Shown here piece by piece: positions 1 through 8,068 of a stretch of 25,076 nucleotides of DNA (position 1 is its first letter; each line of letters begins with the position of its first letter). The stretch is from Clostridia bacterium (GTDB lineage: Bacteria; Bacillota_A; Clostridia; Oscillospirales; CAG-272): NCBI GenBank assembly GCA_017632155.1, contig JAGBRZ010000134.1:1-25076 (forward strand). The letters are read 5' to 3'. Under the pieces are notes generated by a model, which saw nothing but the letters and a program-made list of their open reading frames with translations, was not told the DNA's origin and did no database searches. The position numbers and the translations under genes were made by a program.

Positions 1-959
1 TCTCGTGCAATAACTGACGGACTTTGAGTGGATAGAGGAATCTTACATTGCCACTGTTTTGTAAACAGCTCGTTATCTCTAACCGAGACCGAAACGCCTG
101 TTGCTTTTTTATTGAAAGTGAAAAGTCTATGCCCTATGTCCTGCGACAGCTCAAGTATAAACTTCCACACTTCTACCGAATCTTCAAGATCTTGCAGTGC
201 GGTAATTCCGTGTCCGCAAGACTTATCAAGTGCTTCTATGTTGCGAACGGTCACTTTGGATTCGTCAAGTCCATTGGCAAAGCGCCATATATCAACGCCG
301 CATTTGCCGAGTTTTCTTTCAAAGAAATCCAAGGGCCAATTCGCAACCTGCCCTATGGTTGTAATACCATAAGAAGCAAGTTTCTTTGTTGTTGCTCTGC
401 CAATACCAAGCAGATCAGATGCGGGAAGTCCCCATATCTGTTCTCTATATGAGTCTTGAGTAATTACTGTAACCGCATCAGGCTTTTTCATGTCCGAGCC
501 GAGTTTTGCAAATATCTTATTGTAGGATACACCAACAGAGACGGTAAGCCCCAATTCAAACTTGATAGCTTCCTTTATCTCATTTGCGATCTTCTCTCCA
601 CTTCCAAATGCTCGGGTGCTACCGCTTACGTCAAGCCAACACTCATCCATCCCGAAAGGTTCAATCTCGTCTGTATATCTACCGTAGATTGCTCTTGCCT
701 TCTTGGAGTATTTCATATACTCATCATAATGCGGAGGAACGATAATCAATCCGGGGCATTTTTGTTTCGCTTGCCAAATGGCTTCGCCCGTGCTGACACC
801 TTTCGCCTTCGCCTTATAATTCTTTGCGAGGACAATACCGTGCCTTTCTTCTACATCGCCACATACTGCAATCGGATAGGCTTTCAGTTCGGGGTTCAAC
901 ATACACTCGACGGACGCATAGAAATTGTTCATATCACTGTGCAGTATCACCCGTTCCAT
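1..959 (-). CDS. Y-family DNA polymerase (DinB/UmuC-like), partial
   Basis: Translesion DNA polymerase that copies damaged templates. The frame opens at an ATG at 959, seven bases after an AGGAGGG site, and runs open off the left edge (319 codons seen), so the last part of the little-finger domain and the stop are outside the window. The N-terminus carries the palm motif DMNNFYASVE (catalytic Asp9). The second catalytic pair is Asp105-Glu106 in GMDECWLDV, followed by a SVGVSYNKIFAKLGSDMKKP stretch typical of the family and a helix-hairpin-helix-like LLGIG segment. It is divergent from an XRE repressor and an ImmA/IrrE protease, with its promoter embedded in repressor-like operators. The family is certain. 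Whether it is a housekeeping Pol IV or an inducible UmuC-type enzyme is inferred from that context. Confidence 0.93.
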   Translation of the reverse strand, partial: MERVILHSDMNNFYASVECMLNPELKAYPIAVCGDVEERHGIVLAKNYKAKAKGVSTGEAIWQAKQKCPGLIIVPPHYDEYMKYSKKARAIYGRYTDEIEPFGMDECWLDVSGSTRAFGSGEKIANEIKEAIKFELGLTVSVGVSYNKIFAKLGSDMKKPDAVTVITQDSYREQIWGLPASDLLGIGRATTKKLASYGITTIGQVANWPLDFFERKLGKCGVDIWRFANGLDESKVTVRNIEALDKSCGHGITALQDLEDSVEVWKFILELSQDIGHRLFTFNKKATGVSVSVRDNELFTKQWQCKIPLSTQSPSVIAR

Positions 960-999
960 ATTCCCTCCTAAATTATTTTAACAAAATTACTCAAAGCTC

Positions 1000-1028
1000 T
1001 TGACAAATACGCAAATAAAGTGTATAAT
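1000..1028 (+). promoter_or_regulatory. Consensus sigma-A promoter for the repressor/ImmA genes
   Basis: TTGACA at 1000-1005 and TATAAT at 1023-1028 are separated by exactly 17 bases, a perfect match to the housekeeping consensus. It reads right towards the XRE gene at 1145, with a predicted start near 1035 and a leader of about 110 bases. A copy of the operator-like element lies in its spacer (1009-1025) and another covers the predicted start (1031-1047), so the XRE protein probably represses its own gene. Confidence 0.85.
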
Positions 1029-1112
1029 AAACGCAAGTCAGTTGCGTATCGTGTCTATATTATACACAACTCACTTGCGTTTGTCAAGAGGTTTTACGAA
1101 AATAAGTTGCGT
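1009..1112. repeat. Four copies of a 17-bp operator-like element
   Basis: The best copy, ACGCAAGTCAGTTGCGT at 1031-1047, is a palindrome with 6-base arms. A second copy on the minus strand at 1064-1080 matches at 15 of 17 positions, a third at 1096-1112 at 14 of 17, and a weaker one at 1009-1025 at 11 of 17. Centres are 22, 33 and 32 bases apart, close to whole helical turns. They overlap both promoters, so they are the likely binding sites of the XRE protein encoded next door. This is not the Bacillus/Clostridium LexA box (CGAAC-N4-GTTCG). Confidence 0.75.
1059..1087 (-). promoter_or_regulatory. Consensus sigma-A promoter for the Y-family polymerase
   Basis: On the minus strand TTGACA (complement of 1082-1087) and TATAAT (complement of 1059-1064) are 17 bases apart, again a perfect consensus. 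It reads left to the polymerase start at 959, with a predicted start near 1052. That start lies to the right of the rightward promoter's start (about 1035), so the two polymerases face each other. An operator-like element (1064-1080) fills the spacer. A promoter this strong is presumably silent unless a repressor is removed. Confidence 0.85.
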
Positions 1113-1144
1113 ATTTTGAAAAAATTTCGATATTGGAGGTTAAT

Positions 1145-1564
1145 ATGGCTTTCGCTGATATAATGAAAAAGGAAAGAGCAAAGTTGCAAATGACCCAAGC
1201 AGACTTTGCAAAATATATAGGGGTTTCTCATCGTAGTCTGCAAAATTACGAATTAGGTCTCAACCATCCAAGATCAAGAGATGCTTATCAAAAAATTGCA
1301 GATGCTCTCAATTTAGATGTAAATTACTTGCTCACCGAAAACGAGGAATTTATCTTAGGTATCGGTGCAGAATTTGGTCCGCGCGGAGCAAAAGGCGCAG
1401 AACGCGTACTTGCTGATGTCAATGCCCTTTTCGCGGGTGGTGAAATGGCAGAAGAAGATTTAGATGTATTCATGCAAGCTGTTCAAGATGCTTATTGGAA
1501 AGTAAAAAAGATCAACAAAGAGAAATATACTCCCAAGAAGTATCAGAAGAAGGATAATGACTAA
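1145..1564 (+). CDS. XRE-family repressor (ImmR/DdrO-like)
   Basis: A 139-residue DNA-binding protein. The HTH spans about residues 5-60, with the recognition helix around SHRSLQNYELG. The C-terminal half is acidic and helical (an RGAKGAERVLADVNALF-like segment), a tail often seen in XRE proteins encoded beside ImmA/IrrE proteases. The ATG at 1145 is preceded by GGAGG at 1135-1139; a TTG at 1133 overlaps that site and is unlikely to be the start. The metallopeptidase gene follows in the same direction. By analogy with ImmR/ImmA of ICEBs1 and DdrO/IrrE of Deinococcus, it should bind the four repeats upstream, hold down the polymerase promoter, and be inactivated by the protease. The target assignment is inference. 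Confidence 0.88.
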   Translation: MAFADIMKKERAKLQMTQADFAKYIGVSHRSLQNYELGLNHPRSRDAYQKIADALNLDVNYLLTENEEFILGIGAEFGPRGAKGAERVLADVNALFAGGEMAEEDLDVFMQAVQDAYWKVKKINKEKYTPKKYQKKDND

Positions 1565-1633
1565 TACCCTCATTGTCCGTTTTATGGTACATACTGTGTG
1601 CTATACTTATACCACAGAGAAAGGGGGATATTG

Positions 1634-2146
1634 ATGGCACAAGTCAAAGATGCTGTATCTGTTGCGAACAAGATCTTTCGCACTTATGAAAATAGACGCC
1701 CGGAACGGATCGCCAAAGAAATGGGAATACTGATAATCCCTGCCCCTTTTAAGAAACAGAAAGGTGCATACAAGGTAATCGAGCGTCAGCCGGTCATATT
1801 TATAAACGATAGCCTTCATCCCGTTGTGCGAGAGATCGTATTCGGACACGAGCTCGGTCATCATCTTCTGCACCGCGAAGAAGCAATACAAGCCGGTGGA
1901 TTCCAAGAGTTCAATCTTTTCGAAATGCGTGAGAACCGTATGGAATATGAAGCCAATCTGTTCGCCGCGCAGCTTATGCTCCCCGATGATGAGATAAAGG
2001 AGTATATATACCGAGGTTTCGACGTTCAACAAATCGCAAGAGCTATGCGATCTGATATTAACCTTGTTGCAATCAAGGTTGCAGAACTCAATCGTCAAGG
2101 CTGCTGCTTTAGAGAGCAGGAATTTAGAAGCGATTTCTTAAAGTAA
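1634..2146 (+). CDS. ImmA/IrrE-family zinc metallopeptidase
   Basis: A 170-residue soluble protease of the ImmA/IrrE/PprI class, whose known members cleave a partner XRE repressor after a DNA-damage or other signal. The zinc motif HELGH is at residues 72-76, and a downstream MEYEANLFAAQLMLP segment (Glu104/Glu106) supplies the third ligand, in the family's normal order. The ATG at 1634 follows an AGGGGG site; an upstream in-frame start at 1598 lacks one. The gene lies 69 bases after the XRE gene on the same strand, with a hairpin terminator just past its stop. Family assignment is strong. That the XRE neighbour is its substrate follows from gene pairing. Confidence 0.9.
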   Translation: MAQVKDAVSVANKIFRTYENRRPERIAKEMGILIIPAPFKKQKGAYKVIERQPVIFINDSLHPVVREIVFGHELGHHLLHREEAIQAGGFQEFNLFEMRENRMEYEANLFAAQLMLPDDEIKEYIYRGFDVQQIARAMRSDINLVAIKVAELNRQGCCFREQEFRSDFLK

Positions 2147-2157
2147 TAATATAGAAA

Positions 2158-2190
2158 AATAAGGGTGCCGCCGAAGCGACACCCTTATTT
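2158..2190. terminator. Bidirectional hairpin terminator between convergent genes
   Basis: Arms AAGGGTG and CACCCTT, extended by CGC/GCG around a CGAA loop, lie at 2161-2186. An A-run precedes the hairpin and ATTT follows it, so it can end transcription from both the protease gene and the convergent membrane-protein gene. Confidence 0.75.
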
Positions 2191-2798
2191 CATATTTCTT
2201 CAGTTTCTAAATCAGTATCGGTATTATTGGAATCCGAGTCCGATGATATACTACGTCTCAGATCAATCAAAGCTTTCATTAAAAGTATGCCTACAATCAA
2301 ATAAATGATTATCATACCGATAGAGACCACTGTTACAAGCTCGGGCAACCATTTAGCTAAATACCCAATGATGATAACTGCGGTCAGCATAACCGTCTGC
2401 AAGGTGCGGTATCTGAGCAGCTTGGCATCCAACTCATCATCAGCGGATTGATACTTGGTAGCAATCGACGCCAAGTTAGTGAGAAGCTGAAAATGGAAAT
2501 AGATATTAACTACACCGATGATTATATCTACGACTTGCAACATTCCGTCAAGATCAATAGCTGCCCAACTTGCAAGCCAAGATGCAATGTGCCACACCGT
2601 CAAGATCGTCACCAATGTTCTCAACAGATTTAGTTCTCGTTCCTCATCGCACAAATAATTGATAGCGGAGAGAAAAAGCAGATAACCAATAAATGATGGC
2701 AAAATACTTACGGTGTTAAAATTGATATTGAAATAGATAAAGAAATATCCCCACGCGGCTCTACCGATTCCCGTGTATAGTTTTTGATAATCTGTCAT
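2190..2798 (-). CDS. Small multi-pass membrane protein, third gene of the BlaI/M56 operon
   Basis: 202 residues, not recognised as a named family. About five hydrophobic segments are visible: near residues 15-50, 60-80, 85-110, 133-150 and 152-175. The cytoplasmic-looking tail is polar and acidic, rich in Ser, Asp and Asn. Its ATG overlaps the stop of the M56 protease gene (ATGA) and has an AAGGAG site inside that gene, so the two are translationally coupled. Coupling suggests it is a partner or output of the sensor, for example an immunity-type or envelope protein; function is unknown. Confidence 0.8.
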   Translation of the reverse strand: MTDYQKLYTGIGRAAWGYFFIYFNINFNTVSILPSFIGYLLFLSAINYLCDEERELNLLRTLVTILTVWHIASWLASWAAIDLDGMLQVVDIIIGVVNIYFHFQLLTNLASIATKYQSADDELDAKLLRYRTLQTVMLTAVIIIGYLAKWLPELVTVVSIGMIIIYLIVGILLMKALIDLRRSISSDSDSNNTDTDLETEEI

Positions 2799-4738
2799 TC
2801 CGCTTCTCCTTTCTGCAAAGTCAGATCAAGATTTGCAACCTTTTCATTATTGAGATAAAGATCAGCGACAAAGTATTCGGGATGTTCAACATCTTTTGTT
2901 GGATCGGTACTTCCACCGCCTCCATCCAAAGTAAGAGTTGGTCCCCACCCCGGATTAAGCTTTCTGCTCACACACTGCTCACCCGTATAAGAACTTGTTA
3001 CTTTATAATCTCCACTTGGAACCATCAAATCATTAGGACGTTTATCCCCTTCAAAAACCGGTGAAATAGAAAGACCTATATATGAAATCGCACCCATTTC
3101 CGATTCACTACCAAGATATGTGCAGGTAACAGAGTGACTTCTATTTGCCCAATTAAACTCTGCATTAGGGTCGGGGGTAGTATCATAATATGAACTCGAA
3201 CCAAACAAGAAGTTGTTATTTTGCGTTACTGTACTATCAACCGTGTGAATCGTTTGATATGACACTGAAATATTCATATCATTTGTTTCCCCCGAGTACA
3301 TAATGCCGGGGAGCCCAAGACATCCCCATTTTATCGTTTGACTTCGAGTTTCTACGTATCTAAATGGTTCAAGAGGAATCGCTACCCATCTTCCGTTTTC
3401 CTTTTCAACACGCAAATTTTGAACAGCGAGATACATCATATTTATTTCTTCAGCTTTGCCATCGGGCGGATAATTCAGTTCCACCACAAACAAGCCTTCA
3501 TAAGTGTAATCATCAAGATGTTGAAGATTGTAAACATAATATCCGCTTTGCCTATTCGCCCACTCGTCAATACCGGGATCCCATATCGGATAAATACCTG
3601 CGTCATCCTTTTCAAGCATTTCTTTCAGAATATCTGCTTGCATATCTTCGGGAGCACACATAGCACGGTAATATCCGTTTCTCTCAATAACTGATTTGCC
3701 GTAAGTATCAAATGCTCCTGCGGGAGTGGTACACGGCACGCTTCGCGCAGATGCCAACGTAAGTCTTACCGAATCATTGAACTCTTGAATGTTGGACGCT
3801 TGAGCACCGATTACAAGAGGAAATGCGAGAAGAATGATAACGCAAACAGAGACAAGACCCATTCCTTGCGGATATTTCTTGAACCTCGCTATGTTTTCAA
3901 TACGTGCTCTGATATTCTTGCCACCATTGTTGATGCAAGTGCTGCCGGGAGTTTTAGAAAAACGATCATTCGCCATAGAGAGAAGAATGTGTCCATACTC
4001 TCTGCGTTCCTCACCTTCAAGGTTTTCAAGCACGTATTGATCGCAACGTGACTCCATATCGTTTATGGCGCGGTTAGCACAATAAACGATCAGAGGATTG
4101 CACCAATGCAAGCATCTTAAGGAACAGATAACCACGCTCCATACGGTGTCCTTGTTCTTCAAATGGAACAGCTCGTGAAGAATAATCTTCTCATTCAGCT
4201 CATTCTCAGCAGGGATTACTAAGATGGGGCGAAATACTCCGCAGACGAAGGCGCTCGGAAGTCCCGATACCTCTATAACTTTGCCAATCTTTACACCCTG
4301 CTCAGATGCAATCTCTCCAATCCGAGCAAGTTTTTCAGCACAAGGAACATCACCAAATTTCAGCACACGTCTGAGTTTGAAATACGAGATTAGGTACTTG
4401 ATGATAAATACAAGTATTCCAAGCACATAAACCGCAAATATCCATTCTGCGATAGTTTGCGGAACAGATTTAATGATCGGAATTGGAAATAACACTTTTG
4501 TAAACGAGAAAACGCCAAACCACGACTTGACGATCTCTACAATGAGCTGCCAACGAAACAAAGTGTATCTTCCAAACATTCCCGCGGGGAGAAGCATAAT
4601 GATACCAAGTACGCTCCAAACGGCAAACTGCCACTTCGGAGACAGTTTATCTTTGAACAATGCTTTGATAACCAAAATCAAAGCCGCTACTCCCGACACG
4701 GTAAGTGTTTGAAGCAAAAAACTCCAAATATCAAGCAT
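2795..4738 (-). CDS. M56-family membrane metallopeptidase sensor (BlaR1/MecR1-like)
   Basis: 647 residues. The N-terminal half has the BlaR1 layout: membrane segments near residues 8-26, 36-54 and 98-118, a cytosolic zinc-protease domain with HELFH at 188-192 and an ExxCD motif at 229-233, then a fourth segment near 294-311. In the family this protease is switched on by an outside signal and leads to loss of the BlaI repressor. The outer domain (about 312-647) does not look like the penicillin-binding domain of true BlaR1 and shows no clear SxxK active site, so the ligand is probably not a beta-lactam. It has long Ser/Thr/Tyr-rich strands and a glycine-rich GGGGS turn near the end. The start lies just after blaI, with a GGAGGTG site overlapping the blaI stop. 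Confidence 0.88.
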   Translation of the reverse strand: MLDIWSFLLQTLTVSGVAALILVIKALFKDKLSPKWQFAVWSVLGIIMLLPAGMFGRYTLFRWQLIVEIVKSWFGVFSFTKVLFPIPIIKSVPQTIAEWIFAVYVLGILVFIIKYLISYFKLRRVLKFGDVPCAEKLARIGEIASEQGVKIGKVIEVSGLPSAFVCGVFRPILVIPAENELNEKIILHELFHLKNKDTVWSVVICSLRCLHWCNPLIVYCANRAINDMESRCDQYVLENLEGEERREYGHILLSMANDRFSKTPGSTCINNGGKNIRARIENIARFKKYPQGMGLVSVCVIILLAFPLVIGAQASNIQEFNDSVRLTLASARSVPCTTPAGAFDTYGKSVIERNGYYRAMCAPEDMQADILKEMLEKDDAGIYPIWDPGIDEWANRQSGYYVYNLQHLDDYTYEGLFVVELNYPPDGKAEEINMMYLAVQNLRVEKENGRWVAIPLEPFRYVETRSQTIKWGCLGLPGIMYSGETNDMNISVSYQTIHTVDSTVTQNNNFLFGSSSYYDTTPDPNAEFNWANRSHSVTCTYLGSESEMGAISYIGLSISPVFEGDKRPNDLMVPSGDYKVTSSYTGEQCVSRKLNPGWGPTLTLDGGGGSTDPTKDVEHPEYFVADLYLNNEKVANLDLTLQKGEAE

Positions 4739-4740
4739 CG

Positions 4741-5103
4741 TTACACCTCCATATCGTCAAGGATCTTACGAAGCTTTTCCCGTTCCTCCTGCGAGATCGG
4801 TTCCTCTTTCAAAAATGCCGCAATCAGATCTCCCGCAGAGCCGCTATATACGCGGTTCAAAAAGCTGTGTCGCTCTTTCTGCTGACAGCTTTCACGGTCA
4901 ATCATAGCACAATAGATATATGGTGTAACTTCTTTATTGATTCGCACCAACCCCTTTGCCTCCATACGGGTCAAATAAGTATGTACCGTGTTTCTGTTCC
5001 ACCCGGTTTCTTTATACAATTCATTGACGAGCACTCCAAGCTCTGCACCATTTGTTTTCCAAAGCGCATTGAGTACCGTCCATTCTCTTTCAGATAAATT
5101 CAT
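4741..5103 (-). CDS. BlaI/MecI/CopY-family repressor
   Basis: A 120-residue winged-helix repressor. Its N-terminal LSEREWTVLNALW and NRNTVHTYLTRMEAKGLV segments match the DNA-binding half of BlaI/MecI; the C-terminal third is the dimerisation region. The ATG at 5103 is preceded by AGGAGGG; a longer frame from 5130 would run back through its own operator. It is first in the operon, with two TACA-N2-TGTA palindromes at its promoter, so self-repression and relief by the M56 protease downstream are expected from the family. Confidence 0.92.
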   Translation of the reverse strand: MNLSEREWTVLNALWKTNGAELGVLVNELYKETGWNRNTVHTYLTRMEAKGLVRINKEVTPYIYCAMIDRESCQQKERHSFLNRVYSGSAGDLIAAFLKEEPISQEEREKLRKILDDMEV

Positions 5104-5114
5104 AGATAACCCTC

Positions 5115-5163
5115 CTACACTTGTAGTCACTATATTATACTACAATTGTAGGCACGTTGTCAA
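5115..5163 (-). promoter_or_regulatory. BlaI-type operators and promoter
   Basis: Reading left, TTGACA (complement of 5158-5163) and TATAAT (complement of 5134-5139) are 18 bases apart. CTACAATTGTAG (5140-5151) lies in the spacer and CTACACTTGTAG (5115-5126) lies between the -10 box and the ribosome site. Both carry the TACA/TGTA core bound by BlaI/MecI proteins. Their centres are 25 bases apart. Confidence 0.85.
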
Positions 5164-5194
5164 GATGTTTTATACCACTATTATAACTAATTTT

Positions 5195-5233
5195 CAAAAA
5201 AACCGATCTCGTTTTTTGAAACAAGACCGGTTT
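5195..5233 (-). terminator. Terminator of the thiamine operon
   Basis: Two 15-base arms (5219-5233 and 5200-5214) pair fully in the minus-strand RNA if two G-U pairs are allowed; in the plus-strand RNA those would be A-C mismatches. A run of seven T follows on the minus strand. This fixes the direction: it ends the thiN transcript. Confidence 0.85.
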
Positions 5234-5239
5234 GTTTTG

Positions 5240-5872
5240 TTATGATAATTGCTTATAATCCTTAATCAAAAGCAACTTTCCAACTTTAATTGATATTTTT
5301 GCCCTCTTGCCGGGCAAAACTTCATTGCTCACACCATACTGATAACTACAGGTTATCTCGCCATTATTCAATGGATATTTTGCATTTTCAATAGTTATAC
5401 CTCTTGCAATCCCTGTTATGTTGATAAGTGAAAAGAATACATACGAATCATCAACATACGCAGGCTCACGCGATACAAGCTCCATCTCCGAATAGTCATC
5501 AACGATCTTTCCCTTGAGTCCAAGCTCGACCAAGTATTCGAGAATATATACGTTTCCCAGCGTATGATCAAGCCTTGCACCGATAACACCTATCAAAAGA
5601 AACTCTTTATATCCGCGTTTGATTGCTTCCTTTACGGCAAACACTGTGTCCGTATCATCCTTTTCACAAGGAAGAACGATTGTTTCAACATCAAGATGAG
5701 GATTCTCGTGTGAATCGAAGTCACCAACGATAAGGCTCGGTTTTACAGCAAGCTTTTCCATATGCTTAAGACCGCTATCACAGAAGATAACGAAATCATC
5801 GGATTTTATAAGGGCGATAATTCTATCATAATTCGATATATCCGCTCCGCCTACTATTACGCATCTTCTCAT
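5240..5872 (-). CDS. thiN: Thiamine pyrophosphokinase
   Basis: 210 residues, the usual length. It transfers pyrophosphate from ATP to thiamine to give thiamine diphosphate. Visible motifs are the GDFDS metal site (residues 50-54), KDDTDT (71-76) and GARLDHTLGN (98-107). It is last in the thiamine operon, with its start overlapping the thiC stop by one base (TAATG). Because ThiE releases thiamine monophosphate, this enzyme can finish de novo synthesis only if a phosphatase first makes free thiamine; the HAD gene upstream is the likely supplier. It also serves salvage of imported thiamine. Confidence 0.93.
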   Translation of the reverse strand: MRRCVIVGGADISNYDRIIALIKSDDFVIFCDSGLKHMEKLAVKPSLIVGDFDSHENPHLDVETIVLPCEKDDTDTVFAVKEAIKRGYKEFLLIGVIGARLDHTLGNVYILEYLVELGLKGKIVDDYSEMELVSREPAYVDDSYVFFSLINITGIARGITIENAKYPLNNGEITCSYQYGVSNEVLPGKRAKISIKVGKLLLIKDYKQLS

Positions 5873-7176
5873 TACAGAATATCAACCATTTCGTTGTTGA
5901 GTGCCTTATTCATGCTTCTGACTGCACAGAACTTACCGCACATCGAGCAGGTATCGTCATGCTCGGGCTTGCGCTCGTCACGGATACGCTTTGCCGTTTC
6001 GGGATCAAGAGCACACGCCCACTGTGCTTCCCAGTCCAGGGCTCGTCTTGCATCGCCCATGCGATCGTCGATATCCCTTGCGTGTGGGATCTTCTTGGCA
6101 ATATCTGCTGCGTGAGCCGCGATCTTGGAGGCGATAATTCCCTGTTTTACGTCGTCAACGTTCGGAAGAGCCAGGTGCTCCGCAGGTGTTACGTAGCAAA
6201 GGAAAGCTGCGCCCGAAGCCGCCGCAATAGCACCGCCGATTGCAGAGGTGATATGATCGTAGCCGGGAGCAATATCGGTAACGATAGGACCGAGCACGTA
6301 GAAGGGTGCGCCCATGCAGATGGTCTGCTGCATCTTCATATTGGCTTCAATTTGATCCATCGGCATATGTCCGGGTCCCTCTACCATTACCTGTACGTCC
6401 TTTTCCCAAGCACGCTTGGTAAGTTCACCGAGACGAACAAGCTCCTCGATCTGACATACGTCGCTTCCGTCCGCAAGGCAACCGGGACGGCAGGCGTCAC
6501 CGAGAGAAATCGTTACGTCGTACTCACGGCAAATATCAAGGATCTCATCGTAATACTCGTAGAAGGGATTTTCCTCGCCCGTCATGCACATCCAAGCAAA
6601 CACGAGAGAGCCGCCTCGAGAGACGATATTCATCTTTCTCTTATGCCTCCTGATTTGCTCAATGGTCTTTCGGGTAATTCCGCAATGAAGCGTTACAAAA
6701 TCAACGCCGTCCTCTGCGTGAAGTCTTACTACATCGATAAAGTCCTTTGCAGTGAGGGTTGCGAGGTCGCGCTGATAGTGGATAACGCTATCGTATACGG
6801 GAACCGTGCCGATCATAGCTGGACATTCACTTGTGAGCTTTCTGCGGAAGGGCTGAGTGTTTCCGTGGGAGGAGAGATCCATAATTGCCTCAGCTCCCAT
6901 ATTTACGGCTGCCATTACTTTTTCCATTTCGATGTCATAGTCCTTGCAATCGCGGGAGACTCCGAGGTTGACGTTGATCTTGGTTCGGAGCATCGAGCCA
7001 ACACCGTTGGGATCGATGCAGGTATGTAATTTGTTAGCGCAGATGGCAACCTGACCTTTGGCTACAAGTTCTCTGATTTCTTCCTCGGTTCTGTATTCCT
7101 TTGCGGCAACCGCCTTCATTTCGGGTGTGATGATGCCCTGTCTTGCGGCATCCATTTGTGTGGTATAGTTTCTCAT
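5872..7176 (-). CDS. thiC: Phosphomethylpyrimidine synthase
   Basis: 434 residues, the shorter form common in Clostridia. A radical SAM enzyme that rearranges aminoimidazole ribotide into HMP phosphate. Conserved stretches include [10 protein letters not shown], the MVEGPGHMP segment and AEHLALPN near the substrate site. The 4Fe-4S cysteines are at the C-terminus as in the family (residues 410, 413 and 417 in CSMCGKFC). Spacing is Cx2Cx3C rather than the Cx2Cx4C of the longer proteobacterial enzyme, as I recall for the clostridial form. The ATG at 7176 follows an AAAGGAA site 25 bases after thiD. It supplies substrate to thiD. Confidence 0.96.
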   Translation of the reverse strand: MRNYTTQMDAARQGIITPEMKAVAAKEYRTEEEIRELVAKGQVAICANKLHTCIDPNGVGSMLRTKINVNLGVSRDCKDYDIEMEKVMAAVNMGAEAIMDLSSHGNTQPFRRKLTSECPAMIGTVPVYDSVIHYQRDLATLTAKDFIDVVRLHAEDGVDFVTLHCGITRKTIEQIRRHKRKMNIVSRGGSLVFAWMCMTGEENPFYEYYDEILDICREYDVTISLGDACRPGCLADGSDVCQIEELVRLGELTKRAWEKDVQVMVEGPGHMPMDQIEANMKMQQTICMGAPFYVLGPIVTDIAPGYDHITSAIGGAIAAASGAAFLCYVTPAEHLALPNVDDVKQGIIASKIAAHAADIAKKIPHARDIDDRMGDARRALDWEAQWACALDPETAKRIRDERKPEHDDTCSMCGKFCAVRSMNKALNNEMVDIL

Positions 7177-7201
7177 TTTTATTGGTTCCTTTCAAGCATA
7201 T

Positions 7202-7999
7202 TTATTTGGCAAAATGACTGTTAAGATCAAAAGCGTGGTTCATAGGACCCGAGCCACGTCCAAGGTCGAGCATCGCGGCAAGTGCGCCCGAGATATACTC
7301 CTTTGCTCTTTGTACGGAGCTCTCAAGGTCATATCCCTTTGCAAGATTGGCGGCAATTGCTGACGAGAGCGTACAACCCGTGCCGTGCGTATTCGGGTTA
7401 TCAATGCGCTTACCGCAGAACCACTTATAGCTTTCCTTTTCATATAAAAGGTCGTTGGCATCACTCACGCTATGACCGCCCTTGAGAAGAACGGCGCAGT
7501 GATACGCCTCGCTGATGATACTTGCAGCTTCGAGCATGTCGTCCTTATTTTGGATCTTCATTCCCGACAACACCTCTGCCTCGGGGATATTGGGGGTTAC
7601 GAGGGTTGCAAGCGGAATCAGTTCACTCTTGAGCACGTCGATAGCGTCCTCGTTGATCAGCCTTGCTCCGCTTGTGGCAACCATAACGGTATCCACCACA
7701 ACGTTTTCCGCCTTGTGAAATTTCAGTCTTTCTGCAATGGTTTTAATCAGCTCTGCCGAGCTTACCATACCGATCTTCACGGCATCGGGACGGATATCCT
7801 CAAACACCGCGTCGATCTGCTGTGCCAAAAAATCGGGAGTTGCTTCTTGTACTCCCCTTACGCCGGTCGTGTTCTGCGCCGTGAGTGCCGTAATCGCACT
7901 CATCGCATAAACACCGTTAAGCGTCATCGTTTTGATATCTGCTTGAATACCGGCGCCTCCGCAGGAATCGCTTCCTGCGATTGATAATGCTGTTTTCAT
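7202..7999 (-). CDS. thiD: Hydroxymethylpyrimidine/phosphomethylpyrimidine kinase
   Basis: 265 residues of the ribokinase fold. It phosphorylates HMP and HMP-P to HMP-PP, the pyrimidine half used by ThiE. The N-terminal SIAGSDSCGGAGIQADIKT signature, the LTAQNTTGV segment and the C-terminal NTHGTGCTLSSAIAANLAKG (anion hole and catalytic Asp region) are all present. An ATG at 7999 with AGGAG seven bases upstream is the likely start; an earlier in-frame start at 8017 lies before that site. The 69-base gap to the HAD gene shows nothing clear. Confidence 0.95.
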   Translation of the reverse strand: MKTALSIAGSDSCGGAGIQADIKTMTLNGVYAMSAITALTAQNTTGVRGVQEATPDFLAQQIDAVFEDIRPDAVKIGMVSSAELIKTIAERLKFHKAENVVVDTVMVATSGARLINEDAIDVLKSELIPLATLVTPNIPEAEVLSGMKIQNKDDMLEAASIISEAYHCAVLLKGGHSVSDANDLLYEKESYKWFCGKRIDNPNTHGTGCTLSSAIAANLAKGYDLESSVQRAKEYISGALAAMLDLGRGSGPMNHAFDLNSHFAK

Positions 8000-8068
8000 A
8001 ATTTTACTCCTAAACATTATTTTTTCTTAAGCGACAGAGAGTGGTGCCCCCGGTCTGCCGCTGCCTTT

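Noticed and set aside
28..971. Three rightward open frames at the left end
   Set aside because: They are shadows of the Y-family polymerase on the other strand.
1009..1112. LexA/SOS boxes before the polymerase
   Set aside because: The repeats have ACGCAA/TTGCGT arms with a 5-base centre, not the CGAAC-N4-GTTCG of Gram-positive LexA.
1009..1112. A CRISPR array
   Set aside because: The four repeats are 17 bases, imperfect, in both orientations and only 5 to 16 bases apart over promoters; this is an operator cluster.
2795..4738. A true beta-lactam receptor (BlaR1)
   Set aside because: The outer domain lacks a visible SxxK active site and no beta-lactamase or PBP2a gene is adjacent.
5959..7029. 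A 356-codon rightward open frame
   Set aside because: Antisense shadow of thiC; no recognisable domain and no start signal.
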